DNA from: Gymnopus androsaceus JB14
Lineage: Eukaryota; Basidiomycota; Agaricomycetes; Agaricales; Omphalotaceae
Assembly (NCBI GenBank): GCA_009733575.1
Contig: ML769581.1
Coordinates: forward strand, 51,319-115,318
Direction of reading: 5' to 3'
DNA: 64,000 nucleotides
Shown here: positions 47,076-58,900 of the stretch, in pieces
Numbering within the stretch: position 1 is the stretch's first letter
Layout: each line of letters begins with the position of its first letter
Made by a program: the position numbers and the translations under genes
Notes under the pieces: generated by a model
The model's input: only the letters and a program-made list of their open reading frames with translations
Told to the model about the DNA's origin: nothing
Databases searched by the model: none

Positions 47076-47269
47076 ATGTGGAAACTCTCGCTGTCTACAG
47101 TTACATGAAGCTCGCTTGCTCACAGCCTCACTGAGCTCAGATTTTGGTCTGCGGCACACTAAATAAAATATATAAAAATAACATATCGCAGGGAATAAAT
47201 TTTTAGAGGGTTATTTCGTAGTTATATTGCTTTTGGAGGTATTAGATATACTAAGACAATACGCCAAAT

Positions 47270-47456
47270 TAAACTTGAACGGAGGCTTGCTCTCGCTGCT
47301 TCGGCCAAAGTCACATTCACCTGTGGCATTTGTATGGAAGATTTCATAGACGAAGACTTGGCCTTAGTTGACAATTGCCAGCATCAGTTCTGCCGAGAAT
47401 GTCTCCAGAATTATGTGCTTTCAAAGATCAAGGACCGTCGATTCCCCATTGTATGT
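47270..47456 (+). pseudogene. RBR fragment 3 (RING1 only)
   Basis: Encodes the end of the coiled coil and most of RING1: RRLALAASAKVTFTCGICME and DNCQHQFCRECLQNYVLSKI, up to DRRFPIVC. It stops just before the last CPIC and runs into an A- and G-rich tract (47,458-47,485), then a piece of the three-module gene in opposite relative orientation. Confidence 0.85.
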
Positions 47457-47521
47457 CAAAAAAAAGAGGGGAAAGGGGGAGGGGATAACTTCCCCCAAAA
47501 ATCCCCAAAAAGGCTGGAGGA

Positions 47522-48165
47522 AAGCATGGTTTCGTGGTCATTGAACCAGCAGCAGTTGAAGACACACTTGGTTTCAGAGTGCTCCAATCATATCTTTTTC
47601 TAATCAATTCCCCTATGACAGCATTCCGCTAGGAGCAGCAGTCCGCTTTCAGTTTTTTGGCGGGAAACTGATGCACCACTATCCCTGCCATGTCATGCAA
47701 CTGTTCAACTTGGTCTCGACCATCAGAAGATGCATTATATGACGATAAGTGGTAAAGCATGTTGACCTTTGAAATCGGGACTTCACTGGCTAGGAGGTGC
47801 GTCTGTCTTTTCTTCCTTTTTTGAACTCAGTTTGACCATTTTACACCAGTTTCTTTCACAAAACCTCCTGTGCCGCAAACGTTCGAGGCAATGGCGGATA
47901 CTCTAGCCAAGAGGCTAGTGAACTGGTTGTTGGAGCAACAAGATGTGTTCAGAGGTCTGGGATTCTCCAAGTCGCCTATAGTTATCAACTTGGATCAGTT
48001 CCCTTATGAAACTATTCGAGAAGGAATCATCTGTTCACTTTCAGCTTTACGGCGGCAGCAAGTGCACACCAGTCAAGCCCTGTTATGCCCTCGTAGGTAT
48101 AGATCACAAGACGGAACCCATCCTCTTCGTTATGGATCAGTATATGATTGACAATTATTTATTGG
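47522..48165 (+). pseudogene. three-module protein fragments (copy M3, inverted)
   Basis: Modules 2 (ESMVSWSLNQQQLKTHL) and 3 (TFEAMADTLAKRLVNWLLEQ), on the plus strand. Module 2 is frameshifted near 47,580. Module 3 reaches GGSKCTPVKPCYALVG in one frame, although an upstream base change near 48,020 shifts the preceding part. No signal peptide or module 1. Convergent with RBR copy 4. Confidence 0.8.
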
Positions 48166-48779
48166 GATCGAATAAAAAAAAGCCAATTGTTAGTGCACGA
48201 GAAGGTATGCGAACCAGTGTTTTATTTTACTCGATCTTGCTGATAGTGTCTCCAGTTCCTTCCAGATCTTGATGCCATCTAAATTGTCTCCAGTCGCCCT
48301 GCAGAATACAAAATCATTCATGCCACCATCCTTCTACAGTGTATTTACATCCTGTGGACAGTATAAGTAATACAGATTCCATATACTATGCGGGAACAAC
48401 TGCAGCACTCCCTTTGTTTACGTTTGATGCACCTCGAGCAGGTGCTAACCATAGCGCGAACATATCGATATTGAACTTTGAAGGAACAGAGATTTAATGT
48501 AGTCGCGCGAACGTTCTCATACCTACCTTACATTGCCTAATTAAGCCTTTGTGATTTATTCTGTTGGGCCTTCTTCGGGTGCTCTTCATAGCTGCCAGTA
48601 CAAATACATTTGCGCAGACACATATAAGGACATATACATGCATACCTAAACAGATCTTCACTACTGTATGCTTACACACTAAAATTGGGACTCAAGAAAA
48701 GAGAAAAATAGTGTCGCTAACGGGGACAGGAGGTACTACAACTCCTCTCTCATCTCATCATTGTCATTGCCACCATTGA

Positions 48780-49120
48780 GTAACTCCTCATTGTCACCAT
48801 CAACATCATCAAGTAACTCCTCCTCATCATCATCATAGTCGGGTAACTCCTCATCGTTGTTGTCATTGTCATCGAGTAACTCCTCCTCATCATCATTGCC
48901 AGGTAATTCCTCCTCATCATCATCATAGTCGGGTAACTCCTCATCGTCGTTGTCATCGTCATCAAGTAACTCCTCCTCATCATCATCGCCAGGTAACTCC
49001 TCCTCATCATCATCATAGTCGGGTAACTCCTCATCATCATTGTCAGGTAACTCCTCATTATCATCATCGGGTGACTCCTCATCATTGAGTAACTCCCCCT
49101 CCTCATTGTCATCGAGTAAC
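48780..49120 (-). repeat. about 90-bp coding minisatellite for the acidic tail
   Basis: Units encode EELPDYDDDEEELPGDDDEE then ELLDDDDNDD (30 residues, 90 bp), with about two full and several partial units. In RBR1 and RBR2 the same position has only a short Glu/Asp run. Within units, shorter EEELP/EELLD sub-repeats of 9-12 codons are visible. Confidence 0.85.
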
Positions 49121-49846
49121 ACCTCATCCTCTTCAAAGAACTGGCAAGCACTATAATGTTCGCTGACTGCATTCTGCACCTTGCTGGTCAGCACAGATTG
49201 AATGATGCCTTGACCACAACGATAGCAAAAATGCCTATAAAAAATATCGTCATATTTATTCACAAAGTAATCAATACTTTGGGAAAAGATACGCACATGT
49301 TGCAACCTGGCGAAGGACACTAAAAGGGAAAATGAGCACAAGAGGGAAAGAATAGTAAGAAATTAGACACTTACCGTTATATGGTTGCATCCATCCGTTT
49401 TTTGTATATTCGTCTGGCATCCTGGACAGACCTTCCATCCTTTTTCATGCATGAGACTTGCTAGCTCGTCTGAACCATCATCTGAACCATTGCATGAGTG
49501 CAGCGGCCCTCCAAAGTCAATGTCCTGCATACAGGTCTTGCACCAGGCATGATCACATCCAGGAAGTGGGCATGTAATAATGGCCTCTTCTTGGTATTCG
49601 TTTCGATTGACAAACGCAGTTCGCAAGCATCTGATTGAGAAAAAGTCAGATTGTGGTGAAGGCTTGGCGGTGAAAGACATTACTTTAAGCAATGGACTGG
49701 GATAGCGTGCTGTGAAAGCATCGTCTGTTCAAAGATTTCATAGTCTTTTTGTGGGATATGCATCTGCTCAATGAGGCTCTGTTCAATAGCTACAAATTGT
49801 TAGAATAATAGACCAGAATAATAGAGAAGAAATAAGGAGAACATAC

Positions 49847-50209
49847 TGTTGGAATATCAAAGGTAAATATATTCTATCGAACTATACATGGAACACTTTC
49901 TCGTAGTCTCCACTTGTTTGTATCACCATCTCATGCACTCCATTGTTATCGTCTCGCAGACTCCACTTAGTCTCTCTCCGTATCCACTTGCTCTCTCGCA
50001 GTACCCACTTTACCGTATGGACAGTAGCCACAAGTATTCATGCAGTAGCCACTTGCCCGATATATCACTTGTACTTAGGACTGTATATAAGCTTAGGTAC
50101 TATACCCTGTAATAACACTGTCATCCCCCATCGATCTGTGTGATCGTTACTACTAAGTCCTGTGTGGACTTACTGCTGCTACTTCCTGTTTAGGAACGTA
50201 ACTCTAATA
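49847..50209. mobile_element. solo LTR (copia-like) in an RBR intron
   Basis: Begins TGTTGGAATATC, the usual start of fungal Ty1/copia LTRs, and ends CTCTAATA; 363 bp. Flanked by CATAC on both sides (49,842-49,846 and 50,210-50,214). Outside the duplication the RBR intron and the following RING1 exon resume (TCACTTCCTGGATTCGGATG), which proves insertion. A TATA-like CTGTATATAAGC lies near 50,080. No internal retrotransposon genes. Confidence 0.85.
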
Positions 50210-50257
50210 CATACTCACTTCCTGGATTCGGATGCGCTTGGTCACTCATGCATATCG

Positions 50258-50282
50258 NNNNNNNNNNNNNNNNNNNNNNNNN
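50258..50282. other. assembly gap (25 N)
   Basis: A run of 25 N. Sequence to the left is RBR copy 4 (minus); to the right is a plus-strand piece of the three-module gene. Confidence 0.99.
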
Positions 50283-50517
50283 GTCATGCAACTGTTCAAC
50301 TTGGTCTCGACCATCAGAAGATGCATTATATGACGATAAGTGGTGAAGCAAGTTCGACCTTTGAAATCGGACTTCACTGGCAGGAGGTGCGTCTGTCTTT
50401 CTTCCTTTTTGAACTCAGTTTGACCATTTTACACCAGTTTCTTTCACAAAACCTCCTGTGCCGCAAACGTTCGAGGCAATGGCGGATACTCTAGCCAAGA
50501 GGCTAGTGAACTATCTC
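50283..50517 (+). pseudogene. three-module gene fragment, module 2/3 border
   Basis: Matches the 47,695-47,930 segment, from GTCATGCAACTGTTCAAC to GCTAGTGAACT, then ends abruptly and is followed by the same gene on the opposite strand. Several one-base indels separate it from the other copies. Confidence 0.8.
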
Positions 50518-50519
50518 TC

Positions 50520-51411
50520 TCTTATGGCTGGGATAGTGTGCACAGTTCCCGCCAAAAAACTGAAAGCGGACTGCTGCTCCTAGCGGAATGCTGTCATAGG
50601 GGAATTGATTAGAAAAAGATATGATTGGAGCACTCTGAAAATCAAGTGTGTCTTCAACTGCTGCTGGTTCAATGACCACGAAACCATGCTCTCAGCTTGG
50701 GCATGAGTGTGAGCATCAAACTTTTCCAGTCCAGTAGCACCCGCTCGATCCTGAGTGAAAGAAACTGGGGGAAAAATCAGAGCAGGCCAAAGCCAAGAAA
50801 GATATATGATTCGCGCACCTCCTGTCACTAGTAGTGCAGCTCCTTTAACAATGATATTTCCTGCAGGCCGGTTTACAATCCCACGAAGAGAACCTCCTGA
50901 ATCTTTTACCGACGAATGCAAGGCATGGTCTCCTCACGCGATGCACGTTCTACATGCAACCATGGCCCGCCCGTGAGCTCGAAAGTAAGACTCGAGCGAG
51001 TCCTCGTGCAATATCTTGATAGGAATTATCATACGCAAGGAACTGCCATTGTATGTTCTTCCCGACCACGCTCAGCTCATATCGACGACTTTGTCACAAA
51101 ACTCTTTAATCATTGACTCGAGTCGTTCCGGTACTTTGTCGACTACAAAGGCGTTTCCTTCGCGCAAGGTCTCATCCAGAATATTCGGAGGTGCTGCCTT
51201 GTTTCAAGAAAGTGCATACGAATGTAGCGGACGGTTCGCGTGCTTCCTAGACCACTTCCAGTCTGATAAATAGCAACAGAGGATACGCAGAAGATTAGCG
51301 CAGTGCAATCCGAATTTGAGTACGAAACGAAAGACTTACATGCAGAGGTACCGCACACGCAATAGAAACAAGACCAAGGATAAGGGCGAGGAAGATTGGT
51401 TTAAAATGCAT
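50520..51411 (-). pseudogene. three-module gene copy M4, 5' two-thirds, indel-rich
   Basis: Signal-peptide exon (MH start at 51,411), module 1 remnants and module 2 match M1 closely in nucleotide sequence but carry many one- or two-base insertions and deletions, for example near 50,745, 50,910, 50,940, 50,985 and 51,315. No long frame survives. The lesion pattern is typical of uncorrected long reads rather than natural decay. Confidence 0.75.
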
Positions 51412-51761
51412 AGCGTAAGTTGTTGTAAAAAAATTGAATGAAAAAGAACCAGGTTTTGACCAATAAAATCGAGTCGGAGGGAACTGGACCAGCAGCTGAG
51501 GGCCTTCCTTCTGAGACTTGCCTTATGTAGTCAATGATAGTCATCACCCCTCCCGTCTATGTACACAGCTACAGGGAAGGCAGGAAGGCAGGAAGGTTTA
51601 TTTCATGGAATGGTGCGAGCGGCTATTCTCAGATTCGTTCCCAGTTCATTTATCTGTACCATTTATGGTGAGAATAAGTCGTAGAGGTGAAAGTTGTTCA
51701 TCCATTTTGTATGCTTGAGAATAGTTCTTTGTGAGATGCAGTTTCATTGGCTAAAAATCTT

Positions 51762-51770
51762 GTCCTAGAG
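51762..51770. other. empty target site of the 35.4-39.9 kb transposon
   Basis: A single GTCCTAGAG with flanks TTTCATTGGCTAAAAATCTT before it and GAAGATATTTGCGAATTTGA after it. These match the left and right flanks of the transposon respectively. It lacks the insert. Confidence 0.9.
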
Positions 51771-52204
51771 GAAGATATTTGCGAATTTGACCGTTTTGGA
51801 TGCACTTTTACGACGATCTGCCCCGGTCTGCACCGCATATGTACAGATGTCGACAGAGATTTGATTTGAGTAGAAAGGAAGGAAGGAAGGAAGCTTCAGG
51901 GGATTCTGGCAGTTCCCGCCTACCGCATTCAGGTGTATTTGTACTGCAGCTTGAAGAGCACCCAGGAGGCCCCCAACAGAATAAATCACAAAGGCTTAAT
52001 TAGGCAATGTAAGGTAGGTATGAGAACGTTCGCGCGACTAACATTAAATCTCTGTTCCTTCAAAGTTCAATATCGATATGTTCGCGCTATGGGTTAGCAC
52101 CTGCTCGAGGTGCATCAAACGTAAACAAAGGGAGTGCTGCAGTTGTTCCCGCATAGTATATGGAATCTGATTACTTATACTGTCCACAGGATGTAAAACA
52201 CTGG

Positions 52205-52308
<104 letters not shown>

Positions 52309-52439
52309 AGGATGGTGGATGAATGATTTTGTTCTGCAGGGCGACTGAGGACAATGTAGATGGCATCAAGATTCTGGAAAGAACTGGAGACACTATTCAG
52401 CAGATCCAAGTAAAATAAAACCATTGATTCGCGTACCTT

Positions 52440-52945
52440 CTCCCGGACCTAGCAATGGGTTTTTTTTACTTTCGATCCCGATAAATAATTGTAATCGTAT
52501 ACTGATCCATAACGAAGAGGATGTGGTTCCGTCTTGTGATCTATACCTACGAGGCATAACAGGGCTTGACTGGTGTGCACTTGGTCTCCGCGTAAAGCTG
52601 AAAGTGAACAGATGATTCCTTCTCCAATAGTTTCATAAGGGAACTGATCCAAGTTGATAACTATAGGCGACTTGGAGAATCCCAGACCTCTGAACACATC
52701 TGGTTGGCTCCAACAACCAGTTCACTAGCCTCTTGGCTAGAGTATCCGCCATTGCCTCGAACGTTTGCGGCACAGGAGGTTTGTGAAGAAACTGGTGTAA
52801 AATGGCAAACTGAATTCAAAAAGGAAGAAAAGACAGACACCCCTCCTGCCAGTGAAGTCCGATTTCAAAGGTCGAACTTGCTTTACCACTTATCGTCATA
52901 TAATGCATCTTCTGATGGTCGAGACAGTTGAACAGTTGGCATGAC
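52440..52945 (-). pseudogene. three-module gene copy M5, 3' end only
   Basis: Module 3 (FRGLGFSKSPIVINLDQFPY) and the border to module 2, with the RBR 3' flank preceding on the plus strand. Many single-base indels. Ends within CATGACATGG, where the Listerin gene begins. Confidence 0.75.
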
Positions 52946-55900
52946 ATGGCAACCACCGATGACGATAGTAATCCTTCCTCCTCCACCAAACCCAAACCCA
53001 CTTCCTCCAAACCAAAACCAAAACCCAAATTCAAGCCGCCACCTGGACCGCAATCGCTATCGAAAAAAGACGCCAAAGCTCTGTTCAAAAAGGAACGTCA
53101 AAAAGCCTACATTGCGCCTAGTAAACCTGCACCAGTGAGGAGGGATCCACTGGATGAAAAGTCGGAAACGGGTGGACTGGTGTATGTGCTTCCGGGGGAG
53201 TTGGTTTTGGTATTAAGGAGTTTAGGTACGTGGGTTCTTGTGAGGAGATGACAGGCACGGATCCTAACGCGGGACTCGTTGTGCTGTAGGCAAAAAAGCA
53301 ATCAAGACGCGGGAGAAAGCGTTGGAAGAGTTGATGAGCGGATGGGTATCGGGGACAGCGGAGAATGACCAAGTATTGGTGGATATGTTACCTGTTTGGG
53401 TGAGTCCGAGTCTCTAATCCGACTATCTAACCGATCTAACTATAACGACACTGATAGCTCTTCCACCTCCCAGAACTCCTCATCCACCCATCTCGTCAAC
53501 TCCGGCTGGGAGCAGCTAATGTTCAGCGAGAGCTAATGAGGAGGTCTAGTGTAAATGAGGGTATGGCGCACCATTTGGATTTGGGTGGCTCGAACATACT
53601 GGGAACCCTGGCACTAGCAGCGCATGATATAGATCCTGCTATAGCGAGTGTGGCGAGAGAGGCGTGGGCCGCGTTGACAGCAGCGCGTATAGGGCTAGTA
53701 GCGACGTTCGCACATAAAGCCATCGTGGATCCAGGAGGTATCTGGGAAGATGTGTGTCCGAGTCCTCCTACTCACCTTCCTACTACGTCCTCTGGTACTT
53801 CGACGCCGCAGAAGGGAAAGGCAGTTAAAGGCCGTCCAGTACCTAATTCGAAACCTTTGTTGTCCGCGACAGTTGTCTCGACTTCTGGTACCTCGGCATC
53901 GAACGCAAACTCGGAACTAGACTCGCTCGAAACAACCCAAGACCGACACGCGAGGATTCGGGTTGGAGGGCTGGGAGTGTTGGGATGGGTGATATCCCAG
54001 TACAAGTTACAGTCGAATTCGGAGCCGATGCAGGAGAAGGAGAAAGATTCAGAGCAAGTGAATGGGGCAGAGGAAGCGATACTATCGATCCTAGCGGATC
54101 CACTAATCTGGGCGTGTCTTTCTTCCACTGTCGTCCCGCCTACTTCCTCGATAGCGCGATCTCGACTCTCGCAAGATACTGGAGACGATACTGGAGCTGA
54201 AGGTGATGCTAGGACAGGTGATGATGATGCTGCGGAGGAGGGTAACGACAACGACAGAGAAGATATTGTCGTTCCAGGCCCTGGCGTAGGCCAACCTCAA
54301 GTACGAAAAGCTGCATGGAGACTTTTAGGTGCGGTGGTTGATGTACACGTATTACAACCCTCCCAGCAGCCTTCTCAGCCTGAGTCGTCCAGACAGCCTC
54401 CATCGTCATCGATATCGCAGACCGAAAGCCAAAGTGACGAGACTGAGTCTGACAAGCGAAACGAGGTCCTTCGTATCCTTAGTACCTCCATTCTCTTAGG
54501 CTGTACGGACATCGACACGAAAATAGAAAACGGACGCTGCGCCTGCGCCTGGCAAGAACAAGATAAATCCGTCCAAGGTGTAATGTGGAAGTCTTTATTA
54601 GGGTTTTTAGGAGGTACGTGTCGTATGTGTATACGTTCTCACTGGGTTTCGTTTCTCGATATTTACGTCTTCTTCTCCATATGTTTATACAACATCGTTA
54701 ACGTGACTAACTAATCTTCCACCTACAGCTCATCCAGCCGCATGGACCGTTTCTTCCCCTCCCACATCCAACCAACCAACGTACCCGGCATTCAACCCCT
54801 TCCTCTCGTTCCTCCGTGCCTTGCCTAGCGAAACGGGGATTGGAGCAGGAGGAGGAGCAGCGCAAGTGTATCCAGTAGTCTTGGTCGTATTGGGGAGTGT
54901 TCCGATGGAGGTTCTCCTCGCGCCAGCATCGGGTGTTTTTGGCCAGGGAGAGGGGGAGGAAGGTGAAGGTGGAGCAGAGGCAGCAGAGGGAGAGGAAAGG
55001 AAAAGGAACTTGGACAAGTTGTTTGATGCGTTTTGGGATCCTTGGAGAGAGTCTCAGTCCACGACGCCGACCGGAGGAGGAAGAGGGAAGGCATTCAACG
55101 CATTCATCCAAGCAGTTTTGGAGTGTATGGTTTTGGTGGTACGAAGGGTGTCTGGATCCTCAAGCTTCCCGTCTCAACTTTCCTCTTCCAAATCCAGCTT
55201 GACAAAGGAGGAGATGCACTGGATGTTGAACGACCTAGTGAAGACGCAGATTGAATTAGTCTGGAGGGCTGTAGCCACAGCAGCTTCTTCTTCTACCTCC
55301 TCCGCCCCCTCCAATTCAGGCTCAGCAGCGGCGTCCACCAAGTCATCGAATCGAAGGGCAGTAGTAGTTCCCAAACCGGGATCCAAAGGCGCAGGCGCTC
55401 AAGCTGGGGAGGAAATAGCAGATGTTGTAGCCAAGGCTTTCGGAGGGGTTTTACGTGGCCTACGGGGTGTGCGGGGAGATGCACCCTACTATGACACGGC
55501 GTATGAAACGATGCGTGGGGTTGTGAAGGGGAGTGTTGGGGAATTGGGGGAGAGCGGAACGACGATATCGACATCAACATCGATACTTGGGAATGGGATT
55601 GGATTGGGATTGGATTGGGGTTGTAATAAGGGTGCTGAAAGCTATCGTCGATGCGAGTGCTGATGCGAATGTCGATGTGGAAGGGAAAAGTCCCCTGCTG
55701 AATGAGGTGTTCGATATCGTGTTGGGGAGATCCGAACAGAGACTAGCGGATGCAGGGGCAGATACATCGCAGATGCGGTGCACTCACACTCCTCGATGAG
55801 CTTCTGTGTACCTTTGGCTTTACTTCCCCTGACGTGGATGTAGAGAGAACCGACCGGATCGACACCCTAATTGTGCGGAACGCTTGCACTCTTTTACTTT

Positions 55901-58900
55901 ATCCCGAAGGAGGTTTAGGTCTGAAGCTCCTTGCGACGTATTTGATGTATCGCGATGGGAGTGGAGCTACCACTTCCTCTTCTTCTTCGACGCAATCATC
56001 TCTCCTCTGGCTAGCGCTTTTAGAACAGGTGGTTTCGAGGCAGCACGCGAGTACGAGTTTCGAGCAAGCCTTATCCCGTCTCCTAGATCTTTTCCGGATG
56101 CTCGACTCTAGCAGTGGCAGCGGGGATAATTTCAGAAACAAGGGCGAAGCTCAGCGCCCCTCCTGCGGAAGCGGAGGGAGCACTAACAGAGCTGGATGAG
56201 ATGATTCTAGGTGTTGCGGAGGGCGCTTTGTGCGGTCCTTCGTCTTCCCGATCACCATCTTCTCCTTCCCCTCCTGCAGCATCTTCGACGACTATGAACC
56301 TACTTGGTCGAATTCTCTCCCTCTCTTCCCCTCACCAAGACGCAAGCTCCCACCCCCTCCTAACACCCCTAGCTCTAACGCGCCTCGTAGAAATGGTTGT
56401 GAGGAGGTTTGGAGAGGGGGTTGCGGGGATTACTGGGCTCACTCTTCCCGACACGCTGGATGCGTTGGATAAGCTGTTAGTTCTCGTGGAAGTACTTCTT
56501 GGCTTGAATTTGTTGCTACTAGTGCCAGACGGTGAATCGGCGACGACAGCGAAAGCACAACCACCTCGAACCCTTCTCCTCTCAAATGTATTCCTCCTCG
56601 CGCATGTTTTACCCCGGCTTTCGACTACGGACGTTGACTCGGAGGTTCAGAGGATTAGTTCCGAAGTTCAACGACTATGGGAGTCTTCGATTTCCTCAAT
56701 AAAGTCGGAGTCGGTGGCCTACGTGTATTCAACGATTGTTGAAACTCTACGGGTTCTTCTTAAGGGAACGGGAACCATAAGCCCCCAAGACGTGGTTAAT
56801 GCGTTTGATATCCTGCGGGGGTCGATACTGAAGACATCTTCACTCGCCACCAATACCAGTGATAACACCAGCAATATCAGTATCAACACGAACCCAATCT
56901 CCGCCTTACTCCCTCCCCAATCCAGCCTGGACGCGCTGTTAGATACATTGGGTGGTGCAGCAATTAGTAGGAGTTTAGGTGTTTTGGACTCGGGGAGTGG
57001 GTATGCATATGCGTATGATTATGCGTTAGCTGGTGTTCCTTCCCAATCCAAGTCCTTGACGCCGAACTCGCAGCCCGATGCAGACGCTACAACGTACGTC
57101 CGCTACGCACTAGCTCTCCTACGAATCGTATCGGATGATCTAGGACTTGCGAAGGGGCTGTTGGTTCAAGGAGGTGACCCGTGGATCCTCCGGCATCTCC
57201 TGGCACTAGGCGTATATGCTGACGGGGTGTCTATGGTACCTTTCGCTGTCACTTACCCCAACGCCACTGCATGAAGGTGAAGATCGAGGTGAAAATGGGG
57301 CTAGAGCTGTGGATGGGGATGCGTATAAAGCACTATCCAATGCACTCGGCGGTAATCAGACTATGCAGAGATGTAAAGATGTGATAGGGAAGATCCAACA
57401 GATTGTTGCTTATGTGTTTTCTTCCGCTGAAGGAAGTGATGAGGGAGCAGGTTGGACGAGGAAGGAGGTATGTAAGGTGCTTTTGAACGCGAGCAAGGGT
57501 TCCAGTACTCCCGCCACTAGTACTGCTACTGGTACGAGTACTCCCGCTATTGGTACTCTGCATTTCCCTCTACCCACCCTCCTCATCAACACCATAACCT
57601 CCGCAATACGAACCGACAGCTTCCGCGATTGTTGTGTATTTAGGGAAGTGTTTTCTAGGGTTTTGAGCTTCAGTTTGGGCTCGAGTGGGATGGGAATCGA
57701 CGAGGAAGAAGCTAATCTCTGGCTTCAGTATGCTAGGACGCTTGTCGAAGGACAGGTACGGGCACCCTTAACTGGGATAACGATTTTGTCGACTCTGGTC
57801 GCAAACTTGCCTTCTTCCTCTGCAACTTCCACCTCCACCACAATCTCCTCATTCGCCACCCTCAACCGCTACCGCAACTCCCTCGCTTCCTCCCTCCTCT
57901 CCATCCCGTCATCTAAAGCCCCTTCCGAGGGCGCACGGATTCTTAGTACCTTAGTTCTCGGGACTGCACCAGACGCAGTGGAGAGTGGGGAGGAGTTTTT
58001 GCCGGTACAGAGGGCGGTTAATGTTGCTAAGGTGTGTCAGAGGTGGGTTGAGGAGGGGGGTGAAGGGGAAGGGGAAGGAGATGCGATGGAGGAACTTGAA
58101 AGTATCATGACGTTGACGTTTTTCCATCTCGCCCCGATATTGCAGAATGTTCCAGGAGGGCATTGGCAGTTTATATTTGACGTTGTGGAGAATAATATCG
58201 AGGTACGTGTTGTCTTTTACATTACCTCAACTTTTTGTTCCGTTTCTTATTCTAAATTCTAACTCGCGTTTCCCTCTTCTCTCCGTAGAATTGCGACTTT
58301 AAATTCATCGCCACCAAATCGTCTTCTTACGCTTCCACATCCACTCCCTCCCCACTCCAACTCCTCACCCTCGCACGTACCCTCCGGCTTATCGCCCACA
58401 TTCACGATCTCGCGGCAACGAACAAGGCTCTTAGAACAGAGTGGAGCGAGAGGCGGGGAGGGATTATGAGGGGTGTGAGGGATTTGTTGACTGATGGCAG
58501 TGAAGGAGAAGAGGAATCCTCTGCCTCCTCGTCATCAAATCCAAGGTCGGAGTTGTCGGTGCCAGAAAATGTCTGTCGCGAGCTAGCATTGGAACTGGTG
58601 GCGAATTATCTTCCGGATGAGCTGATTGACTATGAGGTGTTTCCCAAAGTAAGTTCTTCACCGAATTTGTTTCGGTTGAACCAATACTAACTATCCAACG
58701 CTCAGATGTGTCATTTGCTTTACTCGAATCCCTCTTCTTCCACGACCATTCGGCACCCCCAACTCGCATACCAGATCCTCCACAAGGCAGCCAAGCGACG
58801 CACAGAGTATTTCGTGCTGGAAGCTGGTGTGGACACGGAGGGTAAAGTCGAACCGAGGTTACCGAAGGAGTTGATGGTATTGTTGCAGCGGGAGGTGAAC

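Larger units (their letters stand above)
48736..50257 (-). pseudogene. RBR copy 4, 5'-truncated by a gap, intron holds a solo LTR, expanded acidic tail
   Basis: Reads from the gap leftward. The end of the RING1 exon (50,215-50,257), an intron containing a solo LTR, QSLIEQMHIPQKDYEIFEQT near 49,760, the IBR exon (NEYQEEAIITCPLPGCDHAW), RING2 CPGCQTNIQKTDGCNHIT near 49,400, then HFCYRCGQGIIQSVL near 49,230. The tail of about 130 residues is almost pure Glu/Asp/Leu/Pro, made of 30-residue repeats, ending REEL at 48,736. From IBR to tail the frame is intact. The N-terminal half lies in or beyond the assembly gap, so it may be a real gene in the genome but is incomplete here. Confidence 0.75.

Noticed and set aside
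48780..49120. Regular repeats suggesting a CRISPR-like array
   Set aside because: Repeats are contiguous, in frame, without unique spacers, and lie in a eukaryotic coding tail.
48750..49172. Met/Arg/Tyr-rich frame of repeats (MMMMRRSYL)
   Set aside because: An out-of-frame shadow of the acidic Glu/Asp tail of RBR copy 4.
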